A stretch of DNA of 64,000 nucleotides, from the NCBI GenBank assembly GCA_963787185.1, contig CAWBCC010000009.1:248001-312000 (forward strand), in the 5' to 3' direction. The notes under the pieces are model-generated. The model saw only the letters and a list, made by a program, of their open reading frames with translations, was not told the DNA's origin and did not search any database. Origin of the DNA: JAJXZP01 sp963787185. GTDB taxonomy: Bacteria > Spirochaetota > Spirochaetia > Treponematales > Rectinemataceae. The first letter of the stretch is position 1; each line of letters starts with the position of its first letter. The position numbers and the translations under genes are program-made. Of this stretch, positions 8,378-17,484 are shown one piece after another.

Positions 8378-9745
8378 CTAGGAGAGCCTGAGAATCCCCA
8401 GACTGTCCAGGAGAATGACGAGGATCAGCACCGGCGCCACGAATTTGACGAAGGATAACACGACTTTGCTGTGCCAGGGCCGAATCGCGAATCCCTTGTC
8501 GAGCTCGGCTTCGAAGTTCTTACGCGCCAGGAGCCAGCCGGCGACGATGGCTATGGCGAGGCCGCCGAGCGGCAGCAGGAGATTCGAAGACAGGAAGTCG
8601 AACAAGTCGAAAAAGCCCTTGCCGAATATCTTCACTCCCGACAGAACCCGACTCTGCGAAAGCGTCGCCAGGATGCCGAGCGCGAACATGGCGGCACCAG
8701 TCGCGATCGCCGCGGCCGGGCGGGAAAGGCCGCGCTTTTCGGTGAGCCATGCGACCGGAACCTCGATGAGGCTCACCATCGCCCCGATAGTCGCCACGGC
8801 GGTCAGTATGAAAAAGAGCGTGGTGAATAGGCCGCCGGCGGGCATCTTCGAGAACACGAGCGGAATGGTATCGAACAGGAGCCCTGGTCCTCCGGCGGGC
8901 GTACCGCCGAAAGCGAAGACGGCGGGGAAAATCGCGAGGCCGGCCAGCAGGGATACGGCGGTGTCGGCCACGGCGACCCTCGTCGCATTGGGAAGAATCC
9001 GCGTGGCGTCGGGCAGGTATGATCCATAGGTCGTCATGGTACCCATGCCGAGCGAGAGCTTGAAAAAGGCGAGACCCAGAGCCGAGAGCAGTACGGGTGC
9101 GGTCAGCTTTGCGAGATCCGGACGAAAGAGGTAATCGACTCCCGCGACGGCTCCGGGCAGACTGAGGGCTCTGATGTCGCAGATCAGGAGAAGGACGAAG
9201 AGCAGGGGCATGAGGGTTTTCGTCGCCCGTTCTATCCCCTTGGAAACGCCCGACGCTATGATGAAACAGGCGAGCGCGAGGACCGCCAGCTGCCAGACCA
9301 AGGGCTCTATCGTGCCTCCGGCGAGGGCCGAGAAATCGCCTGGGCCGAGCGTTCTTCCCAGAACGAAGGCTCTGAAGGACTTGAAAACATAGGCGAAGAC
9401 CCAGCCCGCGACATCGGTATAGAAAGCCATGATCAGGATCGCCGCAACGAAGCCGCCCCAGCCGATGGCCGACCATCCCCGCCGACGTGGAATGACGGTT
9501 TCGTAAGCCTGCACGGCATTCAGTCGCGTTCTGCGTCCGATGACATGTTCCGCGACCATTATCGGGATGCCCACCAGGGCGACACAGAGCAAATAGGCCA
9601 ATACGAATGCGGCTCCTCCATTGGAACCGGTCAGGTAGGGGAACTTCCAGATGTTGCCCAAGCCGATCGCCGAGCCGACGGTCGCCGTGAAAGCGCCGAG
9701 CGTGGAAGCGAATGCGTCGCGGCTCTTTGGGCCGGAAAAACTCAT
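8378..9745 (-). CDS. Neurotransmitter:sodium symporter (NSS/SNF) family transporter
   Basis: A 455-residue inner-membrane protein of the LeuT family, which imports amino acids or related solutes with Na+. The N-terminal signature GSAIGLGNIWKFPYL (unwound TM1 substrate and Na+ site) and NGGAAFVLAYL in TM2 are textbook. About 11-12 hydrophobic segments follow. The substrate cannot be deduced. The ATG at 9745 is fixed by GGAG 5 nt upstream and by the signature. It converges on the preceding plus-strand gene with 4 bp between stops. Confidence 0.92.
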   Translation of the reverse strand: MSFSGPKSRDAFASTLGAFTATVGSAIGLGNIWKFPYLTGSNGGAAFVLAYLLCVALVGIPIMVAEHVIGRRTRLNAVQAYETVIPRRRGWSAIGWGGFVAAILIMAFYTDVAGWVFAYVFKSFRAFVLGRTLGPGDFSALAGGTIEPLVWQLAVLALACFIIASGVSKGIERATKTLMPLLFVLLLICDIRALSLPGAVAGVDYLFRPDLAKLTAPVLLSALGLAFFKLSLGMGTMTTYGSYLPDATRILPNATRVAVADTAVSLLAGLAIFPAVFAFGGTPAGGPGLLFDTIPLVFSKMPAGGLFTTLFFILTAVATIGAMVSLIEVPVAWLTEKRGLSRPAAAIATGAAMFALGILATLSQSRVLSGVKIFGKGFFDLFDFLSSNLLLPLGGLAIAIVAGWLLARKNFEAELDKGFAIRPWHSKVVLSFVKFVAPVLILVILLDSLGILRLS

Positions 9746-9808
9746 ACGGACTCCTTCTCGGCGCAGCATACAAAAAAGGAGAGACGGATGGCTAGTCGGG
9801 GCCGGGCT

Positions 9809-9867
9809 TTGCGACCGGCGGAAGCGCGGTTCATGGCGGCTCGCGGGCCACGGAGCCGAGGTCGCAA
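9809..9867 (-). terminator. Nested inverted repeats after the long minus-strand operon
   Basis: Six nt after the last gene of the operon, GGTCGCAA (9860-9867) pairs with TTGCGACC (9809-9816), and inside it GAGCC/GGCTC (9853-9857, 9838-9842) can form an inner hairpin. Only a T6 run about 35 nt further on follows in the minus direction, so factor-independent termination is uncertain. Confidence 0.3.
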
Positions 9868-9872
9868 GGCGC

Positions 9873-10652
9873 TCAGCCCCGCTTGGCGAGAACTCGGGAT
9901 TTGAAAAAATAGTCAGAAAGGATGTCGGTGAGTTCGGGCGAGAATTCGAGCTCGGCCCTGACCTTCTGCACTCCGGTGGGAAGGCGTTGGGTCGACGCGA
10001 TCGTCCCATTTGCCGAAAAGCGATACTTTCGGAAAAACAGATTGAAAACCATGGCCGCGCCCGTGGTCATATCGGGCGATCGAAGCGGCATCAGAAAATC
10101 CATGGTATTCGCGGCGAGAGAAAAGAGCGCGAGCTTGAATTGATCGGAGCCCGAGGTCGCGATGGCGTAATTGTTGAACCCCATAGTGCGGGCGCTGTCC
10201 GGCGTAATCGGAACGCTTTTGTCGCGGAGATCGTTCCACTCGGCGCGAAGCCGGTCGAGGTGCATGAGATGTTCGCCGAGTAGGGATTGAAGCGAAGGGG
10301 GGATCGGCTTGAAGTCGCATATTATCAAACCGACACTGTCTCGTCCTTTCATCGTTCCGAACGCGGCGATTTGGCAGCGGCAGAATATCTTGGTCGGTTC
10401 GCGTTCGTTCGCGGGCCGGATCGTGAGGGAGAGCGCCGCAAGACTGTTCTTGAATCGCTGGAAGAAGGCGACCTCTTCCTTCGAAAACGCTCCCAGGAGG
10501 ATGGCTCTGTCGAAGGATACCTGATAGAGAGCGCAGGCCAACCTGTAGGTGTCGACCTTGAGGCTCGTTTGCGACTGGACTATTCCCGTCGATCGGAGCA
10601 CGAACGGACTGCATGAGATGTTCGAATCTTTAAATTGTTCGGCGTAGCTCAT
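9873..10652 (-). CDS. PilZ-like domain protein (spirochaete PilZN-PilZ type, tentative)
   Basis: A 259-residue soluble protein. The N-terminal half (to about residue 140) is compact with no recognised enzyme motif and resembles the extra N-terminal domain found before PilZ in spirochaetes. The C-terminal half (FKLALFSLAANTMDFLMPL, later FSANGTIASTQ) has the strand pattern of a PilZ barrel and ends in a helix ELTDILSDYFF. No clear RxxxR is seen, so c-di-GMP binding is doubtful. The ATG at 10652 overlaps the stop of the methyltransferase gene by 4 bp with AGGA just upstream, so I prefer it over the ATG 18 nt earlier. Last gene of the eight-gene unit. Confidence 0.5.
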   Translation of the reverse strand: MSYAEQFKDSNISCSPFVLRSTGIVQSQTSLKVDTYRLACALYQVSFDRAILLGAFSKEEVAFFQRFKNSLAALSLTIRPANEREPTKIFCRCQIAAFGTMKGRDSVGLIICDFKPIPPSLQSLLGEHLMHLDRLRAEWNDLRDKSVPITPDSARTMGFNNYAIATSGSDQFKLALFSLAANTMDFLMPLRSPDMTTGAAMVFNLFFRKYRFSANGTIASTQRLPTGVQKVRAELEFSPELTDILSDYFFKSRVLAKRG

Positions 10653-11437
10653 CGTTTCCTGTTTTTGCATACGTTTCCACTATGCCCTGTCGAAGAAGAG
10701 CGGTCAATACGCAGGCCGGGGACGCGGCCCACCAGAAAAATGGCGGCCTCTTTGCCCGGTCTCCAGCCTTCGATTTTCCAGTCCGAAAGCGAGGCCGATC
10801 TGATGTGCTCGTCGGCCGAAGTGAGCGAAGCCGCGACGCAGAGTCGAACCTGCGGGGACAGAACCGAAAGGCAATCGTCCAGGAGCGCGACGTTTCGATA
10901 CGGCGTCTCTATGAAGATTCTGGTCGCTCCGTCCGCGCGCACTCCCTTGTCGATGTCCGCGAGCGCGGCGCGGCGCAGGGCGCGATCCTGAGGCAGATAA
11001 CCGAGAAAGGAAAAGCGCTGCCCGTCGAGGCCCGATCCCGAAAGGGCGAGCAGGATGGAGGAAGGGCCTCCGGTGGGAACGACCTTGACGCCGCGATCGT
11101 GCGCCAGGGCGACGAGTGCGCCTCCGGGATCGGCCACGCAGGGGATGCCCGCGTCCGACATGAGTCCCATATCCGCTCCGGCCTCGGCCGGGGCCAGAAG
11201 CTCGGGCAGACAGCCCGGGTCGCTGTGTTCGTCGAGACGTTCGATATGGACTTCGTCGAGGGCCCGCTTGTCCAGAAGCCGGGAGAGAAGGCGCCACGCC
11301 GGCCTATCGCTTTCCGCGACGAAATGTCTGAGACTCCGAATGGCCGAGAGAGCCGCGCCCGGCAGGCTGGCTTCGGGGGCGTTGCTCTCATCGAGGACAT
11401 TGGGGAGGAGAAAGAGCCTGCCTTTGGGGGAGGTCAT
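10649..11437 (-). CDS. SAM-dependent methyltransferase, tetrapyrrole-methylase fold (RsmI-like)
   Basis: A 262-residue relative of RsmI (YraL), which 2'-O-methylates C1402 of 16S rRNA. The shared features are the N-terminal GRLFLLPNVLDE strand, SDAGIPCVADPGGALVALAH (the RsmI/CbiF-like SAM loop) around residues 90-110, and VPTGGPSSILLAL. It belongs to the shorter branch seen in Bacteroidetes and spirochaetes, whose target is not established. ATG 11437 follows the upstream stop by 2 nt; GTG 11443, overlapping that stop, is an alternative. Member of the long minus-strand operon. Confidence 0.8.
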   Translation of the reverse strand: MTSPKGRLFLLPNVLDESNAPEASLPGAALSAIRSLRHFVAESDRPAWRLLSRLLDKRALDEVHIERLDEHSDPGCLPELLAPAEAGADMGLMSDAGIPCVADPGGALVALAHDRGVKVVPTGGPSSILLALSGSGLDGQRFSFLGYLPQDRALRRAALADIDKGVRADGATRIFIETPYRNVALLDDCLSVLSPQVRLCVAASLTSADEHIRSASLSDWKIEGWRPGKEAAIFLVGRVPGLRIDRSSSTGHSGNVCKNRKR

Positions 11438-11439
11438 GA

Positions 11440-12267
11440 TCACTGCGCCAGAAGGTTGAGGGCCCCGTCCACGAGAACGCCGAACTGACGGGAGAGACCT
11501 TCGGGCATGACCGAGGCGGCCTCTCGGTACTCTTCGCCGAAGGATCGGCGTTCGCGTTCCGAAAGAGGGAGAGATCGTCCCAGTATCCGCGCTTCGATCT
11601 CTTGAAGACGCAGCGCGGTCCTGCCCGCGTATGCCAGTCTGAAGGCGGCGAGAATGCCCTTCTCCGCCCGGGCGGCCAGGGCGAAGACGGCGGTATCCGG
11701 TCCGGGATAGTCGCGGCTGCCCACCTTGCGCACGGCCGAGACGTCCAGGCGTTCGAGAGGAATTCTTATGCGAGTTATGAGTCCGCCCGAGGGGAAAGCC
11801 GGGCGGCCGGCATTGTCGCTGAGACGATTGACGTTGATCCACGTCGATCCCCACGAGTCCTTTATTTCGACGAGAGCATCGAGGCAGGAGAGGGCGGGCC
11901 ACGTGTCCATGAAACGATCGCGGGCGGCCAGATTGCCGCCGAGCGTCGCCAGGTTGCGCAGGGCCGGGGTGCCGATGCCGCGGAGCGTATCCACAAAAAG
12001 CGGAGGAAGCGCGCTGCCGGCGAGCTCGAGGATCTCGGCGAGGGTGACCGCCGCTCCGACATCGAGATAGCGTTCGCTGAGACTGGCTTTTCTCAGTTCG
12101 GGCAGCTCGTGGATGCAGATGACCTCGGGGGGCAGGGATATTCCGCGGCCGCCCTGTTCTCTCAGGATTTCGGTTCCGCCCGCGTAGATCAGCGCCTCGG
12201 GCAGGCGCTTCATGAGTTCGAGGAGATCGAGTAGGTCCCTCGGGTAGTGGACTTCGCTAACGAGCAC
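11440..12267 (-). CDS. Molybdenum hydroxylase, FAD-binding medium subunit (CoxM/XdhB-like)
   Basis: A 275-residue FAD subunit of the xanthine dehydrogenase/CO dehydrogenase family, which passes electrons from the 2Fe-2S subunit to NAD or another acceptor. It has the two family loops: LIYAGGTEIL near residue 30 (usual AGGTDL) and TPALRNLATLGGNLAA near 100, both contacting FAD. The GTG start at 12267 overlaps the iron-sulfur gene by 11 bp. The gene order large, small, medium is a complete heterotrimer set. Confidence 0.88.
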   Translation of the reverse strand: MLVSEVHYPRDLLDLLELMKRLPEALIYAGGTEILREQGGRGISLPPEVICIHELPELRKASLSERYLDVGAAVTLAEILELAGSALPPLFVDTLRGIGTPALRNLATLGGNLAARDRFMDTWPALSCLDALVEIKDSWGSTWINVNRLSDNAGRPAFPSGGLITRIRIPLERLDVSAVRKVGSRDYPGPDTAVFALAARAEKGILAAFRLAYAGRTALRLQEIEARILGRSLPLSERERRSFGEEYREAASVMPEGLSRQFGVLVDGALNLLAQ

Positions 12268-12742
12268 GGTGGTACATTCTCCGCAGGCGCCTTTCCGCGG
12301 CGGCCTGCACTCCGCGAACGAGGCTTTCGGGATCGGTGCAGCGGCAGGGCGCGACCGAAAGCTGTTCCAGTATCTCCGCGCTCGTGGGCCGGGTTCGTCG
12401 CTCGAGCAGCATCGCAGCGGCCAGGATTTTGGCCGAGTCGCAGAATCCGCATGTCTCGACGCCGGCGGAGCGGAATCCCGCGACGATGTCCTGATATTCG
12501 TCGGTCTGGGAAAAGCCTTCGATCGTGACGACCTCCATCCCCCGAATCCTGAAAGCCGGCACTATGCAGGAAGGCACGAGCCGCCCGTTCAACAGAATCA
12601 GGCATCGCCCGCAGCGGCCGATTCTGCAATCCGACTGGACGCCGAGAAGGCCGAAATTTTCGCGCAGTATGTCGGAGAGTCTGTCCACGGAACGCACGCG
12701 AGCGTTTACGTCCTCGCCGTTCAAAATGAAGGGCAGTGTCAT
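12257..12742 (-). CDS. Molybdenum hydroxylase, [2Fe-2S] small subunit (CoxS/XdhC-like)
   Basis: A 161-residue two-cluster ferredoxin subunit. The plant-type cluster cysteines are in CRIGRCGRC plus a later VPSC (about residues 40-62). The second cluster cysteines are in CGFCDSAKILAAA and APCRCTD. All eight expected Cys are present, so electron transfer should be intact. The ATG at 12742 overlaps the stop of the large subunit by 4 bp (ATGA) and has GGAG 5 nt upstream. Confidence 0.9.
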   Translation of the reverse strand: MTLPFILNGEDVNARVRSVDRLSDILRENFGLLGVQSDCRIGRCGRCLILLNGRLVPSCIVPAFRIRGMEVVTIEGFSQTDEYQDIVAGFRSAGVETCGFCDSAKILAAAMLLERRTRPTSAEILEQLSVAPCRCTDPESLVRGVQAAAERRLRRMYHRAR

Positions 12743-14835
12743 GGTTTCTCCGTGGCGCGGATCAATTCGGCGGCCGAGACCGGCAGAGATGAAAAGGGCG
12801 CCCCTCCCGCCTGCGAAAGGGCCGAAAGATAGGCCGCAGGTATCGTATTGAAGGGAAGCTCTCCGATACCCTTGATGGTCGAACGCCGCGGCGGTCCGAC
12901 GAAGGCCACCGCTATCGGCGGCAGCTCGTGGAGCGGCACGAGGCCGTAGCGGAAATAGTCTTCCCGGCGGCCCGGTCCCTCGGTGGGATCGACGCGTTCG
13001 CGCATGCAGGCGCCCAGGGCGTCCGATGCGGCGATGCGCATCGCCGATGCCGCCCGCTCGGGCTGCAAGATTTCCCCGCCGTCGATGCACAGCCACACGC
13101 CGATGGGGCGGGCTTCGAGCGTCCATGGATCGAGCTCGATTTCGACCGCCGCGGCCGCCCACGCCGCCGTATCGAAGGGAGAACCTCGAACGCTCCCTTC
13201 CTCCCACCGAATCGGCCGGGGAACGCGATACACGCTCTTCGCCGTGAGCGGCAGGGGATCGCGGAATCGACGTTTCTGGATCGCTTCGCAGGCTCTTCCG
13301 ACGAGACGATTGACCACGGTGACGTTGCGCGACAGAGTGCTGGGCCCGGAATTGGGCACATCGTCGGTGAAGGGGGGGACGATGTAGATCGATTCGAGCG
13401 GCAGACCGAGGATTTTCGCGGCGCCCCGGCGCCAGATATCGAGGATTCCCTCGCTGCCGACCGCGGCGCTGGTTCGTATCCATGCGCGGAGATCCTTGTC
13501 GAGTGTCGCTTCGACCGTATAGGCGTTGGAGTCCTCGCCGGACAGAAAGGGGCCGGAGCCCTGAAAGGCGAAGCTGAAGCCGATTCCCCGCAGGGGACCC
13601 TCGTCCCTGCCTCCGCGCCGTTTGCGGACGAGTTCGTAGCATGCGTATTTGCGCCGATAGTCGCTCATGGCCGCCAGCTTCCCCGCGATCGCGGCATAGG
13701 GGACTTCCTCCTTGAGAGGCTCGCCCGTCAGGAGAGCCTGACCCTTGTGCAGCACGTTGCGCGATTTCCAATCCATCGGATCCTCGCCCCCGAGCGAGGC
13801 GAGGCGATTGACGTGAGATTCGAGGGCGAAGAAGGAATGCGACGCCCCGAGGCCTCCGAAGGGACCCATCGGAGGATGGTTGGTCAGTACGGCGTAGGCT
13901 TCGACGCGAATATTGGGGCAGGAGTACACGCTGGTCGCGGCGAAGATGGCCTGGCCGAGCATCTCTTCGGCCAGGGGAGCGTAGGCTCCGACATTCACCG
14001 CGATGCGCAGGTCGAGACCGGCGAGATCTCCGCCGCGGTCGAGGGCCGCCCTGATGCCGACCGAGCTCCGGGCGCGTTTGGGCGTGAAGAGAAAATCTTC
14101 CTCCCTGGTGAGAAGAAGCTTCACCGGCCTGCCGCAGACGAAGGAGGCGAGAGCCGCGTGACAGGCGAGGAGAGAAGGGTACCACAGCTTCCCGTCCAGG
14201 TGGGCACCGAGCCTCGTGGGGCGCACCGACACGTCTTCGTTCTTGCAGCCGAGGATGAGGGCGACGGAGTCGCGCACGTGATAGGGCCACTGCGTCGCGC
14301 ACCATACGGCCATCTTGTCGTAGTCGTAGGAAGCGGCCGCCCCCTGCGGTTCGCTGTAGTAATGCTCGAGGGCCTTGCTGGTATAGTCGTCTTCGAGCAC
14401 CGTTTCGGCGATGGAGAAGGCGAGATCCGGATCGCCGACCACGGCGACATGCTTCGCGGCCACCTGGCTCGACGAGAAGCTTTCCCACGAGAGGAGAGCC
14501 TCCTCTTCGTCGCAGAGCACCTTCGTCGACGCGACGAGTTCCTCGAGCAGGACGGGGTCCGGCCCCGCGACCAGGGCTGCCGGTTCCCCCGCATAGGAAA
14601 GACTATCGCGGGCGAGGACGGGTATGCGGACGCCGAAGCACGACATCGTGTTATCGCCGGGAATATCCTCCGCGAGTATGCCCCGATAGCCGGTGGGAAA
14701 TCGGGGAAACTCGATCGAGCGCACGGAGCCCTTCGCGATGGGAGAGCGGACCGTGGCGGCGTAGATCAGGCCCTCCGCCTTGAAATCGCCGACGGATATC
14801 GGACGATGCTTCTCGGCCCTCTCCTTCCTCTTCAT
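12739..14835 (-). CDS. Molybdenum hydroxylase, molybdopterin-binding large subunit (divergent XdhA/CoxL-like)
   Basis: A 698-residue catalytic subunit of the xanthine dehydrogenase family. Recognisable parts are the N-terminal a/b-hammerhead region with SYAGEPAALVA, FVCGRPVKLLLTREEDF, and near the C-terminus KGIGELPF, whose Glu corresponds to the catalytic base of the family. Two cofactor loops deviate from the consensus: GGxFGGK is read as LGAHLDGK, and the RGFGxPQ loop as PMGPFGGLGASHSFF. The substrate is therefore unlikely to be simply assigned as xanthine. The ATG at 14835 overlaps the aminotransferase stop by 4 bp. No molybdopterin biosynthesis gene is in the window. Confidence 0.83.
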   Translation of the reverse strand: MKRKERAEKHRPISVGDFKAEGLIYAATVRSPIAKGSVRSIEFPRFPTGYRGILAEDIPGDNTMSCFGVRIPVLARDSLSYAGEPAALVAGPDPVLLEELVASTKVLCDEEEALLSWESFSSSQVAAKHVAVVGDPDLAFSIAETVLEDDYTSKALEHYYSEPQGAAASYDYDKMAVWCATQWPYHVRDSVALILGCKNEDVSVRPTRLGAHLDGKLWYPSLLACHAALASFVCGRPVKLLLTREEDFLFTPKRARSSVGIRAALDRGGDLAGLDLRIAVNVGAYAPLAEEMLGQAIFAATSVYSCPNIRVEAYAVLTNHPPMGPFGGLGASHSFFALESHVNRLASLGGEDPMDWKSRNVLHKGQALLTGEPLKEEVPYAAIAGKLAAMSDYRRKYACYELVRKRRGGRDEGPLRGIGFSFAFQGSGPFLSGEDSNAYTVEATLDKDLRAWIRTSAAVGSEGILDIWRRGAAKILGLPLESIYIVPPFTDDVPNSGPSTLSRNVTVVNRLVGRACEAIQKRRFRDPLPLTAKSVYRVPRPIRWEEGSVRGSPFDTAAWAAAAVEIELDPWTLEARPIGVWLCIDGGEILQPERAASAMRIAASDALGACMRERVDPTEGPGRREDYFRYGLVPLHELPPIAVAFVGPPRRSTIKGIGELPFNTIPAAYLSALSQAGGAPFSSLPVSAAELIRATEKP

Positions 14836-16007
14836 CGCCGGGTTCGAGTCTCCTCGGCAACGGCGAGGACGCTTTCGATAACGCGATCGACCTGGCCGGC
14901 GCTCATGCCCTGCCAGATGGGGAGGGAAATCGTACGACGGTATTTGTCGAGCGCTTCGGGGAAGTCCTCGGGGCGGAGCGCATAGCGCTCGGACCAGTAT
15001 TTCATCAAATGGAGCGGGATGAAGTGCACGGAGCAGCCGATGCCGCGACCGGCGAGGCGCTCGATGAAAGCGTCGCGGTCTATGGAGAGGGTTCCCCGGC
15101 GGAGCCGCAGGCTGAAAAGATGCCAGGTGTGGCTCCGATGCAGGGGCGGCAGTTCGAAAGCCGGTTCGGCTGCGAAGGCCGAAAGATAGCGGTCGGCGAT
15201 GGTCCGCCGCTCCTCGAGAAAGCGATCCGCTTTCTTGAGTTGTTCGCGCCCGATCGCGGCGAGGAGATCGGGAAGATTGTATTTGTATCCCGCCTCCGAA
15301 ATTCCGTACGACCAGGAAGCCTCCCTGGACGTATATCGGTCCCAAACCTCGCGATCGAAGCCGTGTAAGCGCATGAGGGACATTCTTCGTGCCAGACCGT
15401 CGTCGGCGGTGACGATCATGCCGCCTTCGCCCGTGGTGATGGTCTTCGTGGCGTAGAAGGAAAACACGCCTATATCGCCGAGACTGCCCGCCATGCCTTC
15501 ATCCGTCCGCAGGGGAAAGGCATGGGCCGCGTCCTCGACCACGGCGCAGCCATGAGAGCGCGCGACCTTCAGTATCGCTTCCATGCGGCAGGGGTATCCG
15601 CCCACATGGACGGGTATTACCGCCCTAATCCCAGGCTCCTTCGAGAGGATGGTCTCTAGCGCCTCGGGATCGATGTTGTAGTCCTCGCGCGAGACGTCGC
15701 AGAAGCGAACTTCGGCGCCGAGGTGCCTCGCGACCGCCGCCGTCGACGTGAATGTGTAGGGGCTGGTGACGACGATGCAGCCGGGTCCCACGCCGAGCGC
15801 TTCGAGCGCGAGATGCAATCCCGAAGTGGCCGAATTGACGGCCAGGGCGTGGGAGACTCCGAGAAAATCCGCGAACTCTCGCTCGAAGGCGTGTGCGACC
15901 TTGCCCGTCGTGAGCCAGCCCGAATGCAGCACTTCGAGCACGGCGTTCTCTTCTTCCCTCCCCAGGGACGGCAGGGCGAAGGGGACGAAGTCAGTACTCG
16001 CTCTCAT
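14832..16007 (-). CDS. DegT/DnrJ/EryC1/StrS-family sugar aminotransferase
   Basis: A 391-residue PLP enzyme that transfers an amino group to a keto sugar nucleotide. Family landmarks are SGWLTTGKVAHAFE at the N-terminus, NSATSGLHLALEALGVG, the cofactor aspartate/histidine stretch VVEDAAHAF near 165, and the PLP lysine in SFYATKTITTGEGGMI near 195. With the adjacent PglF/CapD-like enzyme it could make a UDP-4-amino-4,6-dideoxy sugar as in the PglF-PglE pair. It overlaps the upstream gene by 17 bp and the downstream Mo-hydroxylase gene by 4 bp. Confidence 0.92.
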   Translation of the reverse strand: MRASTDFVPFALPSLGREEENAVLEVLHSGWLTTGKVAHAFEREFADFLGVSHALAVNSATSGLHLALEALGVGPGCIVVTSPYTFTSTAAVARHLGAEVRFCDVSREDYNIDPEALETILSKEPGIRAVIPVHVGGYPCRMEAILKVARSHGCAVVEDAAHAFPLRTDEGMAGSLGDIGVFSFYATKTITTGEGGMIVTADDGLARRMSLMRLHGFDREVWDRYTSREASWSYGISEAGYKYNLPDLLAAIGREQLKKADRFLEERRTIADRYLSAFAAEPAFELPPLHRSHTWHLFSLRLRRGTLSIDRDAFIERLAGRGIGCSVHFIPLHLMKYWSERYALRPEDFPEALDKYRRTISLPIWQGMSAGQVDRVIESVLAVAEETRTRR

Positions 16008-17484
16008 GATCGGGAACGATAAGCGTGGGCACGTATTTTTTCAAGATGCCGCGGAGCGCGCGACGGTTGCGGTAGCCCTTCTCTTTGCCTTCCGTCGGCG
16101 AGCAGATGGGCTCGACATCGGCGAGCAGGGCCCCGATCGGAAAGTCGGCGGCCGCGTGCTGTTCGAGACGATTGATGCGCGGATATTCGGTGGGCACGAG
16201 AACCTCTTCGGAAGAGAAAAGCCGCTCCTCCAGGCGTTCGCCCGGTCGCAGCCCGATGTATTCTATCGCGATGTCCCTACCGGGTTCATAGCCGTGGAAA
16301 CGGATGAGCTGTTCGGCGAGTTCCCTGATGCGGACGGGTTCGCCCATGTCGAGTATGTAGGTCTGACCGGTCTTTCCGACTCCGCCGGTCTTGAGCACGA
16401 GGGAGCAGGCTTCAGGGATAGTCATGAAATAGCGCGAAGCCTCGGAATGCGTGACGGTCACGGGGCCGCCTTTTTCGATCTGCCGGCGGAAGAGGGGAAC
16501 GATGGATCCCCTCGAGCCCAACACGTTGCCGAAGCGGACGACCATGAACTCGCGGCCCGGGGCGGCCCGATCCTTGGCCGAGGTCACGAGGCGCTCGGCG
16601 AGATACTTGGAGACGCCGTAGACGGAGACGGGTTCCACGGCCTTGTCGGTCGAGATGAGAACGAATCGGCGGGTGCCGGATGCGAGGGCCGCGTCCACGA
16701 GGTTCCTAGTCCCGAACACGTTGTTCTCGATCGCCGCAATCGGATTCTCCTCCGTCATCGGCACGTGCTTGTAGGCTGCGGCGTGAAAGATCGCGTCCGC
16801 CTTCAGGCGGCCGAGGATGAAGCGAGTGTATTCGCGATCCTTGAGCTCGCCTATCACGGGCACGATCGCGGTGCGCTCGCCCACGCCACCCTCTTGAAGG
16901 AGCCTCAGGTCGCGATCGATCTGGTAGATCGAGTTTTCCCCGTGTCCGAAAAGGTAGAGGCGGGCGACCCCTGCCGATAGCAGCTGCCGGGAAAGCTCCG
17001 AACCGATCGAGCCGCCGGCGCCCGTGATGAGCACGCGCTTGCCCCGAAGGTACGAAAGGCTCTCCCGCAGGCCTATCGCCACAGCGTTCCGGCCCAGAAG
17101 ATCCTGTGGATCGATTTCTCTCGCCTGTATGAGGTGGGCGTCTCCCTCGACGATCTGGGCTATGTCGGGTACGATTCTGATGCGGGCGAATCCGGCGCGT
17201 TTGAGGAGGAAATAGAGTTCGCGGAGAAACTCGCGCGTCGCGCTCGGTATCGCGATGATGGCCTCGTCGGCAGGAGTGCGACGCAGCAGGTGGACCACGT
17301 CGCGGATGGGTCCGAGGACGGGCACACCTTCGACCTTGCCGCCGATCTTGGCGACGTCGTCGTCGAGAAAGGCCACTACGGACCCGAATACCGCCTTGGA
17401 CGCGATTTCCCGGGCGATCGCCCTTCCGGCGAACCCCGCACCGATGATGTAGATGCGCGCGTTCTCGCGATCAGCTGTCCTCAT
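15991..17484 (-). CDS. Nucleoside-diphosphate-sugar 4,6-dehydratase/epimerase, CapD/PglF family without membrane anchor
   Basis: A 497-residue protein with two Rossmann modules. Residues 10-125 (IYIIGAGFAGRAIA) form the regulatory-type nucleotide-binding domain of the CapD/WbpM group. Residues 150-430 form the SDR domain with VLITGAGGSIGSELSRQL and the active-site region STDKAVEPVSVYGVSK. The YxxxK pair is present, as in PseB/FlaA1; the long WbpM-like members carry Met at the Tyr position. The usual four N-terminal transmembrane helices are absent, so it is predicted cytoplasmic. The expected product is a UDP-4-keto-6-deoxy-hexose. It overlaps the NusG paralog by 14 bp. Confidence 0.88.
   Translation of the reverse strand: MRTADRENARIYIIGAGFAGRAIAREIASKAVFGSVVAFLDDDVAKIGGKVEGVPVLGPIRDVVHLLRRTPADEAIIAIPSATREFLRELYFLLKRAGFARIRIVPDIAQIVEGDAHLIQAREIDPQDLLGRNAVAIGLRESLSYLRGKRVLITGAGGSIGSELSRQLLSAGVARLYLFGHGENSIYQIDRDLRLLQEGGVGERTAIVPVIGELKDREYTRFILGRLKADAIFHAAAYKHVPMTEENPIAAIENNVFGTRNLVDAALASGTRRFVLISTDKAVEPVSVYGVSKYLAERLVTSAKDRAAPGREFMVVRFGNVLGSRGSIVPLFRRQIEKGGPVTVTHSEASRYFMTIPEACSLVLKTGGVGKTGQTYILDMGEPVRIRELAEQLIRFHGYEPGRDIAIEYIGLRPGERLEERLFSSEEVLVPTEYPRINRLEQHAAADFPIGALLADVEPICSPTEGKEKGYRNRRALRGILKKYVPTLIVPDHESEY

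Noticed and set aside
12257..14488. A 743-codon minus-strand frame ending with the Fe-S subunit
   Set aside because: Only the last 161 codons match the [2Fe-2S] family; the upstream part is an Arg/Ser-rich shadow of the large subunit. The ATG at 12742 with GGAG and the ATGA overlap is the real start.
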